This document shows, one piece after another, positions 17,279 through 26,585 of a DNA stretch of 64,000 nucleotides (the stretch's first letter is position 1; each line of letters opens with the position of its first letter). Source of the stretch: Cyclobacteriaceae bacterium (GTDB lineage Bacteria; Bacteroidota; Bacteroidia; Cytophagales; Cyclobacteriaceae); assembly GCA_028285445.1 (NCBI GenBank), contig JANQPQ010000023.1, forward strand, positions 1-64,000, given 5' to 3'. A program made the translations under genes and the position numbers. The notes beneath the pieces were generated by a model, which was not told the DNA's origin, ran no database searches, and saw nothing but the letters and a program-made list of their open reading frames with translations.

Positions 17279-18208
17279 ATGACCATACAGCAATTGGAGT
17301 ATATAGTTGCAGTTGACAACCACCGTAGCTTTGCAAAAGCCGCCGAAAGCTGCTTCGTCACTCAGCCTACACTAAGCATGCAGATTAAGAAATTAGAAGA
17401 GCTATGGGATGTTATACTTTTCGACAGAAGCCGAAAGCCCGTTATTCCCACTGCTGTCGGCAGTGAGATTATTTCTCAAGCCAGAAAGAGCTTAATCAGT
17501 TTAAAAGCGATAAACGAAATAATTCACGACAACACTCAAAGTTTATCTGGCGAACTCAGAGTGGGAATAATCCCTACGCTAAGCCCCTATTTACTACCAA
17601 GAGTTATTCCCGGGTTTACAGAGAAATACCCCGACCTTGAGCTGATTATAGAGGAAGAAATCTCTGAACTTATATTCAGCAAATTGGAACGAGATCAATT
17701 AGACGTTGGCATTATGGTAGCTTCTTCGGAACAGGCTAACATAAGCGAAGAGGTACTTTTCTATGAAAGGTTTTTCCTATACGCCTCTGAGAAAACTGAT
17801 ATCAAGAAAAACGTTGATATTGATGATCTCAATCTTGATGACCTTTGGCTCTTGGAAGAAGGGCATTGCTTTCGAGACCAGATAGCCAGCATATGTGGTA
17901 AAAGATTGAGGCAATCTCACACAAAGCTGAGGTTCCAAAGTGGCAGTTTGGAAACCTTAAGGCGGATGGTTGATAACAATTACGGCTTTACATTGCTACC
18001 TGAACTAGCAATCGATGGCCTGCCGGAAAGCAAAAAACAACAGTTGCGGGAGTTTAAGAATATTAAACCATTGCGCAAAGTCTCGCTTTGCTTCCACCGA
18101 AGTTTCCTTAAAAGAAGGCTTATCAATGTGTTGAAGGAAGAAATTACCACCGCCGTATCATCAAAGTTGCGGGACCCCCAGCGTGGAGAAGTAATCGACT
18201 GGAAATAG
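17279..18208 (+). CDS. oxyR: OxyR-type peroxide-sensing LysR regulator
   Basis: LysR-family regulator of 309 residues: winged helix-turn-helix at about 1-60 and a substrate-type sensor domain. It carries both redox cysteines of OxyR, Cys197 in EEGHCFRDQ and Cys206, separated by 8 residues exactly as Cys199/Cys208 in E. coli, so disulfide sensing of H2O2 is expected. The start at 17279 gives the standard N-terminus (MTIQQLEYIVAV). It diverges from dps and ends one base before the convergent flavin reductase gene. Confidence 0.93.
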   Translation: MTIQQLEYIVAVDNHRSFAKAAESCFVTQPTLSMQIKKLEELWDVILFDRSRKPVIPTAVGSEIISQARKSLISLKAINEIIHDNTQSLSGELRVGIIPTLSPYLLPRVIPGFTEKYPDLELIIEEEISELIFSKLERDQLDVGIMVASSEQANISEEVLFYERFFLYASEKTDIKKNVDIDDLNLDDLWLLEEGHCFRDQIASICGKRLRQSHTKLRFQSGSLETLRRMVDNNYGFTLLPELAIDGLPESKKQQLREFKNIKPLRKVSLCFHRSFLKRRLINVLKEEITTAVSSKLRDPQRGEVIDWK

Positions 18209-19108
18209 CTAAGCGAACTTTATTTGCAGCAACACTTTCCAGGCAGACTCTATCTCGCCTTTTTCTAACAAACGCTGAGCCATAAGGTGTAGATGATATT
18301 CCAGTGATTCCTTGTTATCAGCATGATTACTCAAAATATTACTGAGCTCTTGATTCTCTTTAAAAGCCGCTACTTCTTCGTCACTTGGCAATTTCTCGAT
18401 GTTGCCCAGGCGCCCCAAATTATTTCCGGTTAGTACTTCACTATTCCTAATTGGCTCAGGAATGTTGTCCACCCCAATTCCTAAGCTTCTTACTGGTTTA
18501 GGAATTTCAAACAGGCTGCTTCCTGATGCTCTTGTATACCAATTACCTCCCATGCGGCCAACCACATCCATCCTATTAGGATCAATGCGCCCTTCTTCAT
18601 CTAAAACCGATTCACTAAAATGAGCCAAAAGCACTTCGCAAATCACCAGGTTGCCGGCGCCGCCTTCCTCTCCCAAACTCACAACTTCATTCACTTTGCA
18701 CTCAAATGAAGCCGGAGATTCCGCCACTCTCGGTGGCTTAACCAATTCAGATTTCACCTCTGTCAATCCTGACTTTTTGAATTCGTTTACTCCTTTTTCA
18801 TACTCAGTAGAGGAGAGCGACATTTGCTCAACGATATCATGGTTTACAATGTTGATCACCACTTCAGGATGCTCAATAACATTTTCCAATGTATGCTTGG
18901 TGGTATTGTCTCTGCCCCGACGAGCGGGGCTAAATACTAAAATTGGAGGGTTGGCCCCGAAGGCATTGAAAAAGCTAAATGGGCTTAAGTTTACATTTCC
19001 TTCCTTGTCAGTTGTGCTGGCAAATGCAATTGGCCTGGGTGCTATCGCCCCCAGTAAGTAGCCATGAAATTCAGCAACTGATACTTCCTTTGGATTGACG
19101 GTTTTCAT
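18209..19108 (-). CDS. Flavin reductase-like FMN-binding split-barrel protein
   Basis: 299 residues. Residues about 15-200 form the flavin reductase split barrel: GAIAPRPIAFAST near 21-33, NLSPFSFFNAFGANPP (about 40-55) and a conserved NIVNHDIVEQM segment. A C-terminal extension of roughly 90 residues has no recognised domain. Relatives reduce free FMN or bind FMN for oxygenase partners. It lies 6 bases after fumarylacetoacetase in the same direction, so a role in aromatic amino acid breakdown is plausible but not shown. Its stop directly abuts the oxyR stop. Confidence 0.82.
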   Translation of the reverse strand: MKTVNPKEVSVAEFHGYLLGAIAPRPIAFASTTDKEGNVNLSPFSFFNAFGANPPILVFSPARRGRDNTTKHTLENVIEHPEVVINIVNHDIVEQMSLSSTEYEKGVNEFKKSGLTEVKSELVKPPRVAESPASFECKVNEVVSLGEEGGAGNLVICEVLLAHFSESVLDEEGRIDPNRMDVVGRMGGNWYTRASGSSLFEIPKPVRSLGIGVDNIPEPIRNSEVLTGNNLGRLGNIEKLPSDEEVAAFKENQELSNILSNHADNKESLEYHLHLMAQRLLEKGEIESAWKVLLQIKFA

Positions 19109-19114
19109 ATTCGC

Positions 19115-20377
19115 TTACTTTGCTGGCAACAGCTTTGTTCGCACCTCACCAAAACCAACACGCACCCCCTCCTTTTCTGCAGAGCCATTCATTACTACTG
19201 TATCATTGTCTTGAATAAACTTACGCTCTTCTCCATTTGCAAGCTTAACTGGCTTAGTACCTTTCCAGGCCAGCTCTAACATTGATCCATAGGAATCTTC
19301 TGTGGGGCCACTTATAGTGCCCGATGCGTACATATCTCCCACAGATATGTTGCAACCATTAACCGTATGATGTGCTAGTTGTTGGTTAACATTCCAATAC
19401 ATGTGCTTGAAGTTGGAATTGCACACAACCGTCTCTTCGCCTGCTTCTGGCATTATTGCGACTGATAAGTTGATATCATAATTCTTATTACCCTCGTATT
19501 GTAAATAATCCAAAACCGCGGGCTGTTGGTCCGGTCCGGCACAGCGGAAGGCTTCCAGAGCATCGATAGTTACAATCCATGGTGAGATTGATGAGCCGAA
19601 ATTCTTTGCCAGGAATGGGCCCAAAGGCACATATTCCCAGGTTTGAATATCACGAGCCGACCAATCGTTAAAAAGACAGAAACCGAAAATGTATTCTTCA
19701 GCTTGCTCAGTACTGATCTGATTTCCCAGCCCGTTCTCCTTACATGTCACGAATGCCATCTCTAATTCGAAATCCACCCGTTGCGAAGGGCCATATTTGG
19801 GTGCCTCATCATCTGGTCCCTTGGTTTGGCCTTTAGGCCGATGAAGTGGCGTACCAGACAGTACTATTGACGATGCTCTTCCATGGTAACCAACTGGCAA
19901 ATGACGCCAATTCGGCAATAAGGCGTTGTTAGGGTCTCGGAACATCGTTCCAACATTAGTGGCGTGTTCAATACTTGAGTAGAAATCAGTATAATCTCCA
20001 ACTTTCACTGGCATCATCATCTCCGCATCTTCCATAGCCACCAGTAATTTATCCTGATCTGCATTCTCTCTAATTTCCCGGTTTCCTTCTTCAAACAACT
20101 GAAATATCCGGGCCCTAACGGCAGATGTTTTCTCCTTCCCTAAGGCCATAAACTGGTTGAGGTACTTCTTGCGAAAAATTGATTTCGGAATATCAAGCTC
20201 ATCTAAGTATCCTCTTTTTGCAAGTTGCCAGGTGTCAATAACTTGGTCGCCAATGGCAACTCCTATCCTTGGCTTCTTATCACCTGTTTTAAAAATTCCA
20301 AACGGAAGGTTCTGCAATGAGAAGTCTGAATCTGCCGCGATTGAGAGCCATGACTTTTTGCTAAAATCTGTTGTCAT
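19115..20377 (-). CDS. fahA: Fumarylacetoacetase
   Basis: Hydrolyses fumarylacetoacetate to fumarate and acetoacetate, the last step of tyrosine/homogentisate breakdown. 420 residues, as in animal FAH. The metal and catalytic residues are recognisable: DYTDFYSSIEHAT with Asp128 and the catalytic His138, the acidic pair Glu204/Glu206 in DFELEMAF, Asp238 in NDWSARD, and Lys258 in GPFLAKNF. It is the first gene of a two-gene unit with the flavin reductase. Other genes of the pathway are not in the window. Confidence 0.94.
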   Translation of the reverse strand: MTTDFSKKSWLSIAADSDFSLQNLPFGIFKTGDKKPRIGVAIGDQVIDTWQLAKRGYLDELDIPKSIFRKKYLNQFMALGKEKTSAVRARIFQLFEEGNREIRENADQDKLLVAMEDAEMMMPVKVGDYTDFYSSIEHATNVGTMFRDPNNALLPNWRHLPVGYHGRASSIVLSGTPLHRPKGQTKGPDDEAPKYGPSQRVDFELEMAFVTCKENGLGNQISTEQAEEYIFGFCLFNDWSARDIQTWEYVPLGPFLAKNFGSSISPWIVTIDALEAFRCAGPDQQPAVLDYLQYEGNKNYDINLSVAIMPEAGEETVVCNSNFKHMYWNVNQQLAHHTVNGCNISVGDMYASGTISGPTEDSYGSMLELAWKGTKPVKLANGEERKFIQDNDTVVMNGSAEKEGVRVGFGEVRTKLLPAK

Positions 20378-20497
20378 TAATTTTGATTTGAAGTTACAAG
20401 TCTACCAAAATTTCGAGGTAAAGCATTGAATTAGCCTCGGGTAAAATAATATTTCAAATAGCCGAGATGCCTCCTCAATAATATCCACTCATTTTCA

Positions 20498-20505
20498 TAA
20501 TTTTG
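20498..20505 (+). promoter_or_regulatory. Likely -7 promoter element of valS
   Basis: TAATTTTG fits TAnnTTTG and lies 24 bases before the valS ATG, a normal leader length for this phylum. No TTTG is found 19-21 bases upstream, so only half of the promoter is supported. I see no T-box or other leader structure controlling valS. Confidence 0.35.
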
Positions 20506-20529
20506 ACCTCTTTTTGAAAATTAGAATTG

Positions 20530-23205
20530 ATGTCCCTCTCAGCAAAATACGACCCTAAGAGTGTAGAAGATAAATGGTATCAAAACTGGATGGAAAAAGG
20601 CTACTTCAAGTCAAGCCCTAACCCTGACAAAGAACCGTACTGCATCGTAATTCCGCCACCAAATGTAACTGGTGTCCTTCACATGGGTCACATGCTCAAT
20701 AATACCATCCAGGATGTTTTGATCCGAAAGGCCCGTATGGAGGGAAAGGAAGCCCTGTGGGTTCCGGGTACTGACCATGCTTCCATAGCAACCGAAGCGA
20801 AGGTTGTACGAATGCTTCGCGAACAAGGCATTAAGAAAGGAGACCTTTCTCGTGAAGAGTTTATGAAGCATGCCTGGGAGTGGAAGGAGAAATATGGTGG
20901 CATTATCCTGGAGCAATTGAAGAAACTAGGGGCGTCATGCGACTGGGATCGCACGGCCTTCACCATGGATGATGACTACTACAAGGCCGTAATACGAGTA
21001 TTTGTAGACTTCTACCGAAAAGGCTACATCTATCGTGGCCTGCGAATGATCAACTGGGATGTTGAGGCGCAAACGGCAGTTTCAAACGAAGAGGTGCAAT
21101 ATGAAGAAGGAGGTGAAACGGTCAAGCTCTATTCAGTTCAATATCCAATCAAGGGCGAAAACATAAAAGTAACAATCGCCACAGTGAGGCCAGAAACTAT
21201 TCTTGGTGATACCGCCATTGCAGTCAATCCCAAGGATGAAAGATACAAGGATCTCATTGGAAAAAAGGCTATTGTTCCATTCGTTGCTAGAGAGATCCCC
21301 ATCATTGCAGATGACTATGTAGAGATGGAGTTTGGTACCGGTTGTTTGAAAGTTACTCCTGCCCATGATCCCAATGATTACGAAATAGGCCTCAGACACG
21401 AGCTGGAAGTTATCGATACCATAAATGACGATGGCACGCTAAATGAGAAATGCGGAGTTGCAAAATTTGTAGGTAAGGATCGATTCGAGGTTAGGAAGGA
21501 AATAGTTAAAGACCTAAATGAAGGGGGCTATTTGCTGAAAGAGGAGGAATTCACAACTCGAATTGGCCGGTCCGAAAGAACTAACTCTATCATAGAACCC
21601 AAACTTTCATTGCAATGGTTTATTCGCATGAAAGAGGTTTCTAAAGAAGCACACCGGTCAGTAATGGAAGACGAAATTGTGCTGCACCCAGCCAAATTCA
21701 AGAACACTTATAATCACTGGATGGAAAATGTTCGTGATTGGTGTATCTCCCGTCAGTTGTGGTGGGGCCAACGTATACCAGCATATTTTTACGGTGAGGG
21801 CGACGAAGACTTTGTAGTGGCTGAGACAACAGAAGAGGCGCTGCAGATGGCTCGTGAGCAGTCTGGCAATGTAGATTTGCAAAGTGGAGACCTTAATCAA
21901 GATCCTGATGTACTAGATACCTGGGCATCTTCCTGGTTATTTCCCATAGCTGTATTTAATGGCTTTAAGGATGAATATTATAACCAGGAAAATGGAAAAA
22001 TAAAGCCAGGTACCAATGCAGATCTTGACTACTACTACCCTACCAGCACGTTAGTTACCGCACCAGAGATCCTGTTTTTTTGGGTGGCGCGAATGATAAT
22101 AGCGGGATTTGAGTATATGGGAGAAAAGCCTTTCTCTGATGTTTACCTCACAGGTATCGTAAGAGATAAGATCGGTCGTAAGATGTCTAAATCTCTGGGT
22201 AACTCACCAGACCCGCTGGAGTTGATTGAGCAGTACAGTGCTGATGGCGTACGAACTGGAATGCTCTTTAGCTCACCGGCAGGCAATGACTTACCTTTTG
22301 ACGTTAAGCTCTGTGAGCAGGGAAGAAATTTTGCCAATAAGATCTGGAATGCATTTAGGCTCATCAATGGATGGGAGATTGATGAAAGCCTGTCATCGGA
22401 GGACAATGCTATAGCTGTGGAGTGGTTTCAATCGAAACTTAGCGGGGCAATTGAAGAAGTAGAAGACCATTTCTCCAAATTCCGTATTTCTGATGCGCTC
22501 ATGACCATCTACAAGCTATTTTGGGATGATTTTGCCCCCTGGTACCTCGAGATGATCAAGCCTGGGTTTGAGCAACCTATTGATAAAGCCACTTTCAAAG
22601 CAACTACTGGTTACCTTGAAACGATATTAAAGCTCCTTCACCCCTTCATGCCATTTATTACGGAGGAGATTTGGCATAGCATGAAGGACCGGCAAGATGG
22701 GGACTCCATTATGCTCGCTGCTTGGCCAGTTGCGTCAGAAGTCGACACCGATAAACTCAAGGCCGCATCTACCGCTTTTGAAATCATAAGCCAGGTGAGA
22801 AACGTAAGGAGTTCAAAGAACATCCCACCAAAAGAGCCCCTCACCCTTGTAGGTAATCCCAACAATTCTGGGCTTGGCGACTTCGAAGGATTTATCAAAA
22901 AGCTTTCCCACTGTCCTGAAATTACCTCGGGCGAAAACCCTGGTGGTGCAGCGAATTTCGTGGTAGGTCGAGATGAGTTTTACATTCCGCTTGAGGGTAG
23001 TGTGGACCTGGATCAGGAGAAGGAAAAAATCCAAAAGGAGATAGACTACACAAAAGGCTTTTTGGCCAGTGTATCGAAGAAACTGAGTAATGAGCGCTTT
23101 GTGAATAATGCTCCCCCGGCAGTGGTAGAGAACGAGAAGAAAAAGCAGGAAGACGCTGAGGCCAAGATTAAGGCCCTGGAAGAGTCACTAGCTAAGCTGG
23201 GCTAA
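20530..23205 (+). CDS. valS: Valyl-tRNA synthetase
   Basis: Class I aminoacyl-tRNA synthetase, 891 residues from the ATG at 20530 (a TTG directly before it is in frame but less likely). The HIGH signature appears as HMGH at 51-54 after PPPNVTGVL, and KMSKS at 551-555. The CP1 editing domain lies between them. The C-terminus (about 826-890) is the coiled coil that contacts tRNA(Val). The PPPNVTG block separates it from IleRS and LeuRS. Confidence 0.97.
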   Translation: MSLSAKYDPKSVEDKWYQNWMEKGYFKSSPNPDKEPYCIVIPPPNVTGVLHMGHMLNNTIQDVLIRKARMEGKEALWVPGTDHASIATEAKVVRMLREQGIKKGDLSREEFMKHAWEWKEKYGGIILEQLKKLGASCDWDRTAFTMDDDYYKAVIRVFVDFYRKGYIYRGLRMINWDVEAQTAVSNEEVQYEEGGETVKLYSVQYPIKGENIKVTIATVRPETILGDTAIAVNPKDERYKDLIGKKAIVPFVAREIPIIADDYVEMEFGTGCLKVTPAHDPNDYEIGLRHELEVIDTINDDGTLNEKCGVAKFVGKDRFEVRKEIVKDLNEGGYLLKEEEFTTRIGRSERTNSIIEPKLSLQWFIRMKEVSKEAHRSVMEDEIVLHPAKFKNTYNHWMENVRDWCISRQLWWGQRIPAYFYGEGDEDFVVAETTEEALQMAREQSGNVDLQSGDLNQDPDVLDTWASSWLFPIAVFNGFKDEYYNQENGKIKPGTNADLDYYYPTSTLVTAPEILFFWVARMIIAGFEYMGEKPFSDVYLTGIVRDKIGRKMSKSLGNSPDPLELIEQYSADGVRTGMLFSSPAGNDLPFDVKLCEQGRNFANKIWNAFRLINGWEIDESLSSEDNAIAVEWFQSKLSGAIEEVEDHFSKFRISDALMTIYKLFWDDFAPWYLEMIKPGFEQPIDKATFKATTGYLETILKLLHPFMPFITEEIWHSMKDRQDGDSIMLAAWPVASEVDTDKLKAASTAFEIISQVRNVRSSKNIPPKEPLTLVGNPNNSGLGDFEGFIKKLSHCPEITSGENPGGAANFVVGRDEFYIPLEGSVDLDQEKEKIQKEIDYTKGFLASVSKKLSNERFVNNAPPAVVENEKKKQEDAEAKIKALEESLAKLG

Positions 23206-23229
23206 GGTAGTTTCAGGTTTAGAGATTAT

Positions 23230-23283
23230 AGTTTCAAGTTAAGATTTTTGAGGTTTGAAACTTTGAATTTGAGACTTGAAACT
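23230..23283. repeat. Degenerate TTTCAAGTTT-type repeats with an inverted pair
   Basis: The space between the convergent valS and ald genes is made of variants of one short word: tttcaggttt, gtttcaagtt, ggtttgaaac, gagacttgaaac. The outer pair AGTTTCAAGT (23230-23239) and ACTTGAAACT (23274-23283) is a perfect 10-bp inverted repeat, so the transcript can fold into a stem with a 34-base loop. It may end transcription from both sides or be a decayed repeat family. Confidence 0.55.
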
Positions 23284-23284
23284 T

Positions 23285-24520
23285 TTAAGAGTACTTAGAA
23301 CCTGCTGCCAACAACAGATTCAAGTCCTTGCACTTCAGATCAAACTTCTTAGCAATTAGCTCGTTGGTTAGACTGCCCTTGTAGGCATAAACCCCCTTCA
23401 TAAACCATTGGTGAGTAAAAATCATTTCGTCAATACCTCCTTCTACCCCAGCCCTGAGAATTGTAGGTGTAAAAATGTTGCTCAAGGCAGTTGTTGCGGT
23501 ATTAGCTACTCTGGAGGCAATGTTAGGCACGCAGTAGTGTATTACATCATGCTTCCGAAATATGGGTTTGTCGTGTGATGTCGTCTGTGAAGTTTCGACG
23601 CAGCCTCCCTGATCAATGCTGCAGTCGACTATTATGGAATTGGCTTTCATCTCCGAAACCATGTCTTCGGTTACAATTACTCCACCGCCCTTTTCAGGCC
23701 GCACGGCACCAATCAACACATCTGCATCCCTTAAGGCCTCACTCAGTGTTGAGGTATCAATGGTACTTGTATAAATCTGGTGCCCAAGTGCATGCTTAAT
23801 TCTTCGCAGTTTATAAATGTGATTGTCAAACACCTGGATATCAGCCCCGAGGCCTAGTGCTGTCCTTGCCGCATATTCGGCCACAGTTCCTGCCCCGATA
23901 ATTACCACTTTCGTAGGTTGCACGCCAGTGATGCCACCAAGAATAACTCCTTTGCCGTCGTTGGCGCTACTTAAATATTCAGCAGCAATAAGCATTACTG
24001 TACTGCCCGCAATTTCACTCATCGCCCTTACAATGGGGTAACCTCCAACCTTATCTTCAATAAATTCGAATGCTAAGGCCGTAACCCGCTTAGAAAGCAG
24101 CTTTTCAATGTAATCACCGGTTTTATCTCCTAATTGAATCGCCGAGATGATGGTCATTCCCGGTCGAAGAAGTTCCATCTCCTCCACAGTTGGTGGCTCA
24201 ATCTTTAGAATGATATCGGCCTGGTAAACTTCTCGCGCGGAAGGGACTATTTCTGCGCCGGCTTCACTGTATTGATGGTCGGTGAACTTGGATTTTAAGC
24301 CTGCTCCATTTTCAATTCTAACCTGGTGTCCATTGTTTACAATTAACTGCACGGCCTCCGGAGTAAGTATTACCCGATTCTCCTGTAGGTAAACTTCTTT
24401 CGGTATACCAATATGAAATGAGTTCTTACCAGATTTAACTTTAGCCAGCTGCTCCTGTGGATAAAGGCTTGAACCCTTTGCCAATTCCTCAAAGCCAGAT
24501 TTTCCTGAGGTAGTACTCAT
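23285..24520 (-). CDS. ald: Alanine dehydrogenase
   Basis: NAD-dependent enzyme interconverting L-alanine and pyruvate plus ammonia. 411 residues, with about 35 extra residues before the core that begins IGIPKEVYLQENRVILTPE. The Rossmann loop VVIIGAGTVAEYAA lies near 205-218. The C-terminal part (CSIDQGGCVETSQTTSH, CVPNIASRVANTAT) matches the Ald/PNT family. PntA is the other possibility, but the lack of a membrane tail favours Ald. It overlaps tsaE by 4 bp. Confidence 0.88.
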   Translation of the reverse strand: MSTTSGKSGFEELAKGSSLYPQEQLAKVKSGKNSFHIGIPKEVYLQENRVILTPEAVQLIVNNGHQVRIENGAGLKSKFTDHQYSEAGAEIVPSAREVYQADIILKIEPPTVEEMELLRPGMTIISAIQLGDKTGDYIEKLLSKRVTALAFEFIEDKVGGYPIVRAMSEIAGSTVMLIAAEYLSSANDGKGVILGGITGVQPTKVVIIGAGTVAEYAARTALGLGADIQVFDNHIYKLRRIKHALGHQIYTSTIDTSTLSEALRDADVLIGAVRPEKGGGVIVTEDMVSEMKANSIIVDCSIDQGGCVETSQTTSHDKPIFRKHDVIHYCVPNIASRVANTATTALSNIFTPTILRAGVEGGIDEMIFTHQWFMKGVYAYKGSLTNELIAKKFDLKCKDLNLLLAAGSKYS

Positions 24521-24957
24521 ATCTTCTCTACATCAATAATTCTTGTATTTCCTTCTGTCTCTATTCCAATTTTCAAGTAGCGTTCGGGTAGCATAGATGA
24601 GATTTTTGAAGGCCATTCTACAAAACAATAACTGCCAGATTCCAGGTACTCATATGCTCCAACCGCAAATGCTTCCTCCTCCTTTTCAATACGGAAAAAG
24701 TCAAAATGATATACTTGTTCAAATTTTGGCGCATAGTACTCATTCACGATTGCGAATGTTGGACTTGAAACATTGTCTTCTACTCCCAGAATATTGCATA
24801 TAGATTTTATGAGGGTAGTTTTACCGGCTCCCATTTCGCCGTAGAAAAGCCAAACTCTAATATCCTCCGCGAAATTGATGATAGCTTTAGACAGTTGGTC
24901 CAATTCCATTAAATGCTGGCAAGTAAACTTTAGTTTCTGCTCAGTCCCATCAGCCAT
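24517..24957 (-). CDS. tsaE: TsaE, tRNA threonylcarbamoyladenosine biosynthesis ATPase
   Basis: Small P-loop ATPase (146 residues) that works with TsaB/TsaD/TsaC to make t6A at position 37 of ANN-decoding tRNAs. The Walker A motif GEMGAGKTT is at 40-48. SPTFAIVNEY, HFDFFRI and the EWP motif (CFVEWPSKI) follow in the usual order. It overlaps ald by 4 bp and porX by 8 bp, placing an essential tRNA-modification gene inside the porX unit. Confidence 0.93.
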   Translation of the reverse strand: MADGTEQKLKFTCQHLMELDQLSKAIINFAEDIRVWLFYGEMGAGKTTLIKSICNILGVEDNVSSPTFAIVNEYYAPKFEQVYHFDFFRIEKEEEAFAVGAYEYLESGSYCFVEWPSKISSMLPERYLKIGIETEGNTRIIDVEKI

Positions 24958-26509
24958 TTTTCGAATTTAGCGAAATAATCGGAATTATCATTTCCTCTAA
25001 AGACACACCCCCGTGCTGAAATGTATCTCGATAATACTTCACGTAATGATTGTAATTATTGGGGTAGGCAAAGAAGCTGTCTTCCTGGGCAAATACGTAG
25101 CTGGTAGACACGTTCAATTTAGGCAGAAATAGGTTTTCAGGTTTTGGGGCCTCAAATAAATCATGGCCATCATAGCCTAGATTCTTACCTTGCTTATAGC
25201 GCAAATTAGTGTTGGTATTTCTATCCCCCACAATCTTGAATGGCTTCTTCACCCTAATGGTGCCGTGGTCGGTTGTAATAATCAGTTTACCATTGAGGTC
25301 AGCAATCTTTTTTATAGCCTCTAGCAACGGACTGTGTAATAACCAGGAGTGCGTGATAGAACGGTAAGCGGACTCATCGGGGGCTAACTCTCTAATCATT
25401 GCCATGTCAGTTCTGGCATGAGAAAGCATGTCAACAAAATTATAGACTATAACGTTGAGGTCGTTGGTGACAAGATTATTAATACTATCCACCATCTGCT
25501 TGCCCTGGTTAGTATGAACAATTTTCTGGTAGCTCGCTTTAATGTTGAGATTGTTCTTTTTCAACTGGCGCTGAAGGAACTCTTCTTCGTAGTTATTTTT
25601 ACCTTCATCCACGTCCTCTCCTACCCAAATATCACTGTGGTATTTGGCCATATCAGAGGGCAACATTCCTGAGAAGATTGCATTTCGAGCGTAGGCTGTG
25701 GTGGTTGGCAGTATCGAATAATAATGGTCCTCCTCTTCAATGTTGAAATACTCCGTAATTATGGGCTCAATCACTCGCCATTGATCGTACCTAAGATTAT
25801 CAATCACCAAAAAGAAAACCGGTCTTTCCCCCTCAGTGGCTGGGAATACCTTCTTTTTCATCAATTGGTGCGATAGCAATGGCTTATTAGAATCCGGATT
25901 ATTTAACCAGCCTTCGTACTGATTATTAATAAACCGGGCAAAATTCGAATTTGCTTCTGTCTTCTGCATTTCCAGCACTTCAGACATATCCCTGTTGCCG
26001 GTGCTGTCCATTGCCAATTCGTAAAAGATCAGTTTTTTGTAAACATCAGCCCACTCACTATGGCTTAAGTTCTCACTAAAAGCCATGCTTATATTCCTGA
26101 AATCCTGCTGGTAATTGAGGTTGGTTCTTTCTGTTACCAGTCTTTTGTTATCCAGTATCTTTTTAACTGAAAGTAAAATTTGATTGGGGTTAAGCGGCTT
26201 GATCAAATAATCTGCAATCTTAGCACCTATAGCCTCCTCCATTATCTGCTCTTCTTCACTTTTGGTAATCATTACCACCGGCAAATTCGGCTTATTCGAT
26301 TTGATTTGATTTAGCGTTTGCAAGCCACTCATTCCTGGCATGTTCTCATCGAGGAATACCACATCGAAATTTTGCTTGTCGCACATATCAATCGCATCAG
26401 CACCACTATTTACTGGGGTCACATCATATCCTTTTTTGTCCAGGAACATAATGTGTGGTTTGAGCAGATCTATCTCATCATCAGCCCATAAAATGTTATA
26501 TCTTTGCAT
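24950..26509 (-). CDS. porX: PorX-type response regulator/PglZ alkaline phosphatase-fold protein
   Basis: 519 residues from the ATG at 26509; an upstream in-frame start would add a poor 28-residue leader. Residues 1-120 are a receiver domain with acidic pair Asp10-Asp11, phospho-acceptor Asp54 (VFLDENMPG) and Lys104 (YLIKPL). The C-terminal half is a PglZ/alkaline-phosphatase-like domain with metal-site segments FFLVIDNLRYDQW, TTTAYAR, DMLSHARTDM and ITTDHGT. This layout is PorX, which with the PorY kinase controls type IX secretion genes in Bacteroidota and has phosphodiesterase activity. No porY or T9SS structural gene is in the window. Confidence 0.92.
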   Translation of the reverse strand: MQRYNILWADDEIDLLKPHIMFLDKKGYDVTPVNSGADAIDMCDKQNFDVVFLDENMPGMSGLQTLNQIKSNKPNLPVVMITKSEEEQIMEEAIGAKIADYLIKPLNPNQILLSVKKILDNKRLVTERTNLNYQQDFRNISMAFSENLSHSEWADVYKKLIFYELAMDSTGNRDMSEVLEMQKTEANSNFARFINNQYEGWLNNPDSNKPLLSHQLMKKKVFPATEGERPVFFLVIDNLRYDQWRVIEPIITEYFNIEEEDHYYSILPTTTAYARNAIFSGMLPSDMAKYHSDIWVGEDVDEGKNNYEEEFLQRQLKKNNLNIKASYQKIVHTNQGKQMVDSINNLVTNDLNVIVYNFVDMLSHARTDMAMIRELAPDESAYRSITHSWLLHSPLLEAIKKIADLNGKLIITTDHGTIRVKKPFKIVGDRNTNTNLRYKQGKNLGYDGHDLFEAPKPENLFLPKLNVSTSYVFAQEDSFFAYPNNYNHYVKYYRDTFQHGGVSLEEMIIPIISLNSKNG

Positions 26510-26543
26510 AGAATTGGCGCTTATTGCGGAATCGAAGTTAACA

Positions 26544-26551
26544 TAAATTTG
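26544..26551 (+). promoter_or_regulatory. Likely -7 promoter element of the HD phosphohydrolase gene
   Basis: TAAATTTG is a perfect TAnnTTTG match 34 bases before the TTG start at 26586. The nearest upstream TTG is 17 bases away, shorter than the usual 19-21, so the -33 part is uncertain. It lies in the 76-base divergent space between porX and the HD gene. Confidence 0.4.
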
Positions 26552-26585
26552 TCCTTGTCGACGGAAAAATCTTGCCAAACTGCAC

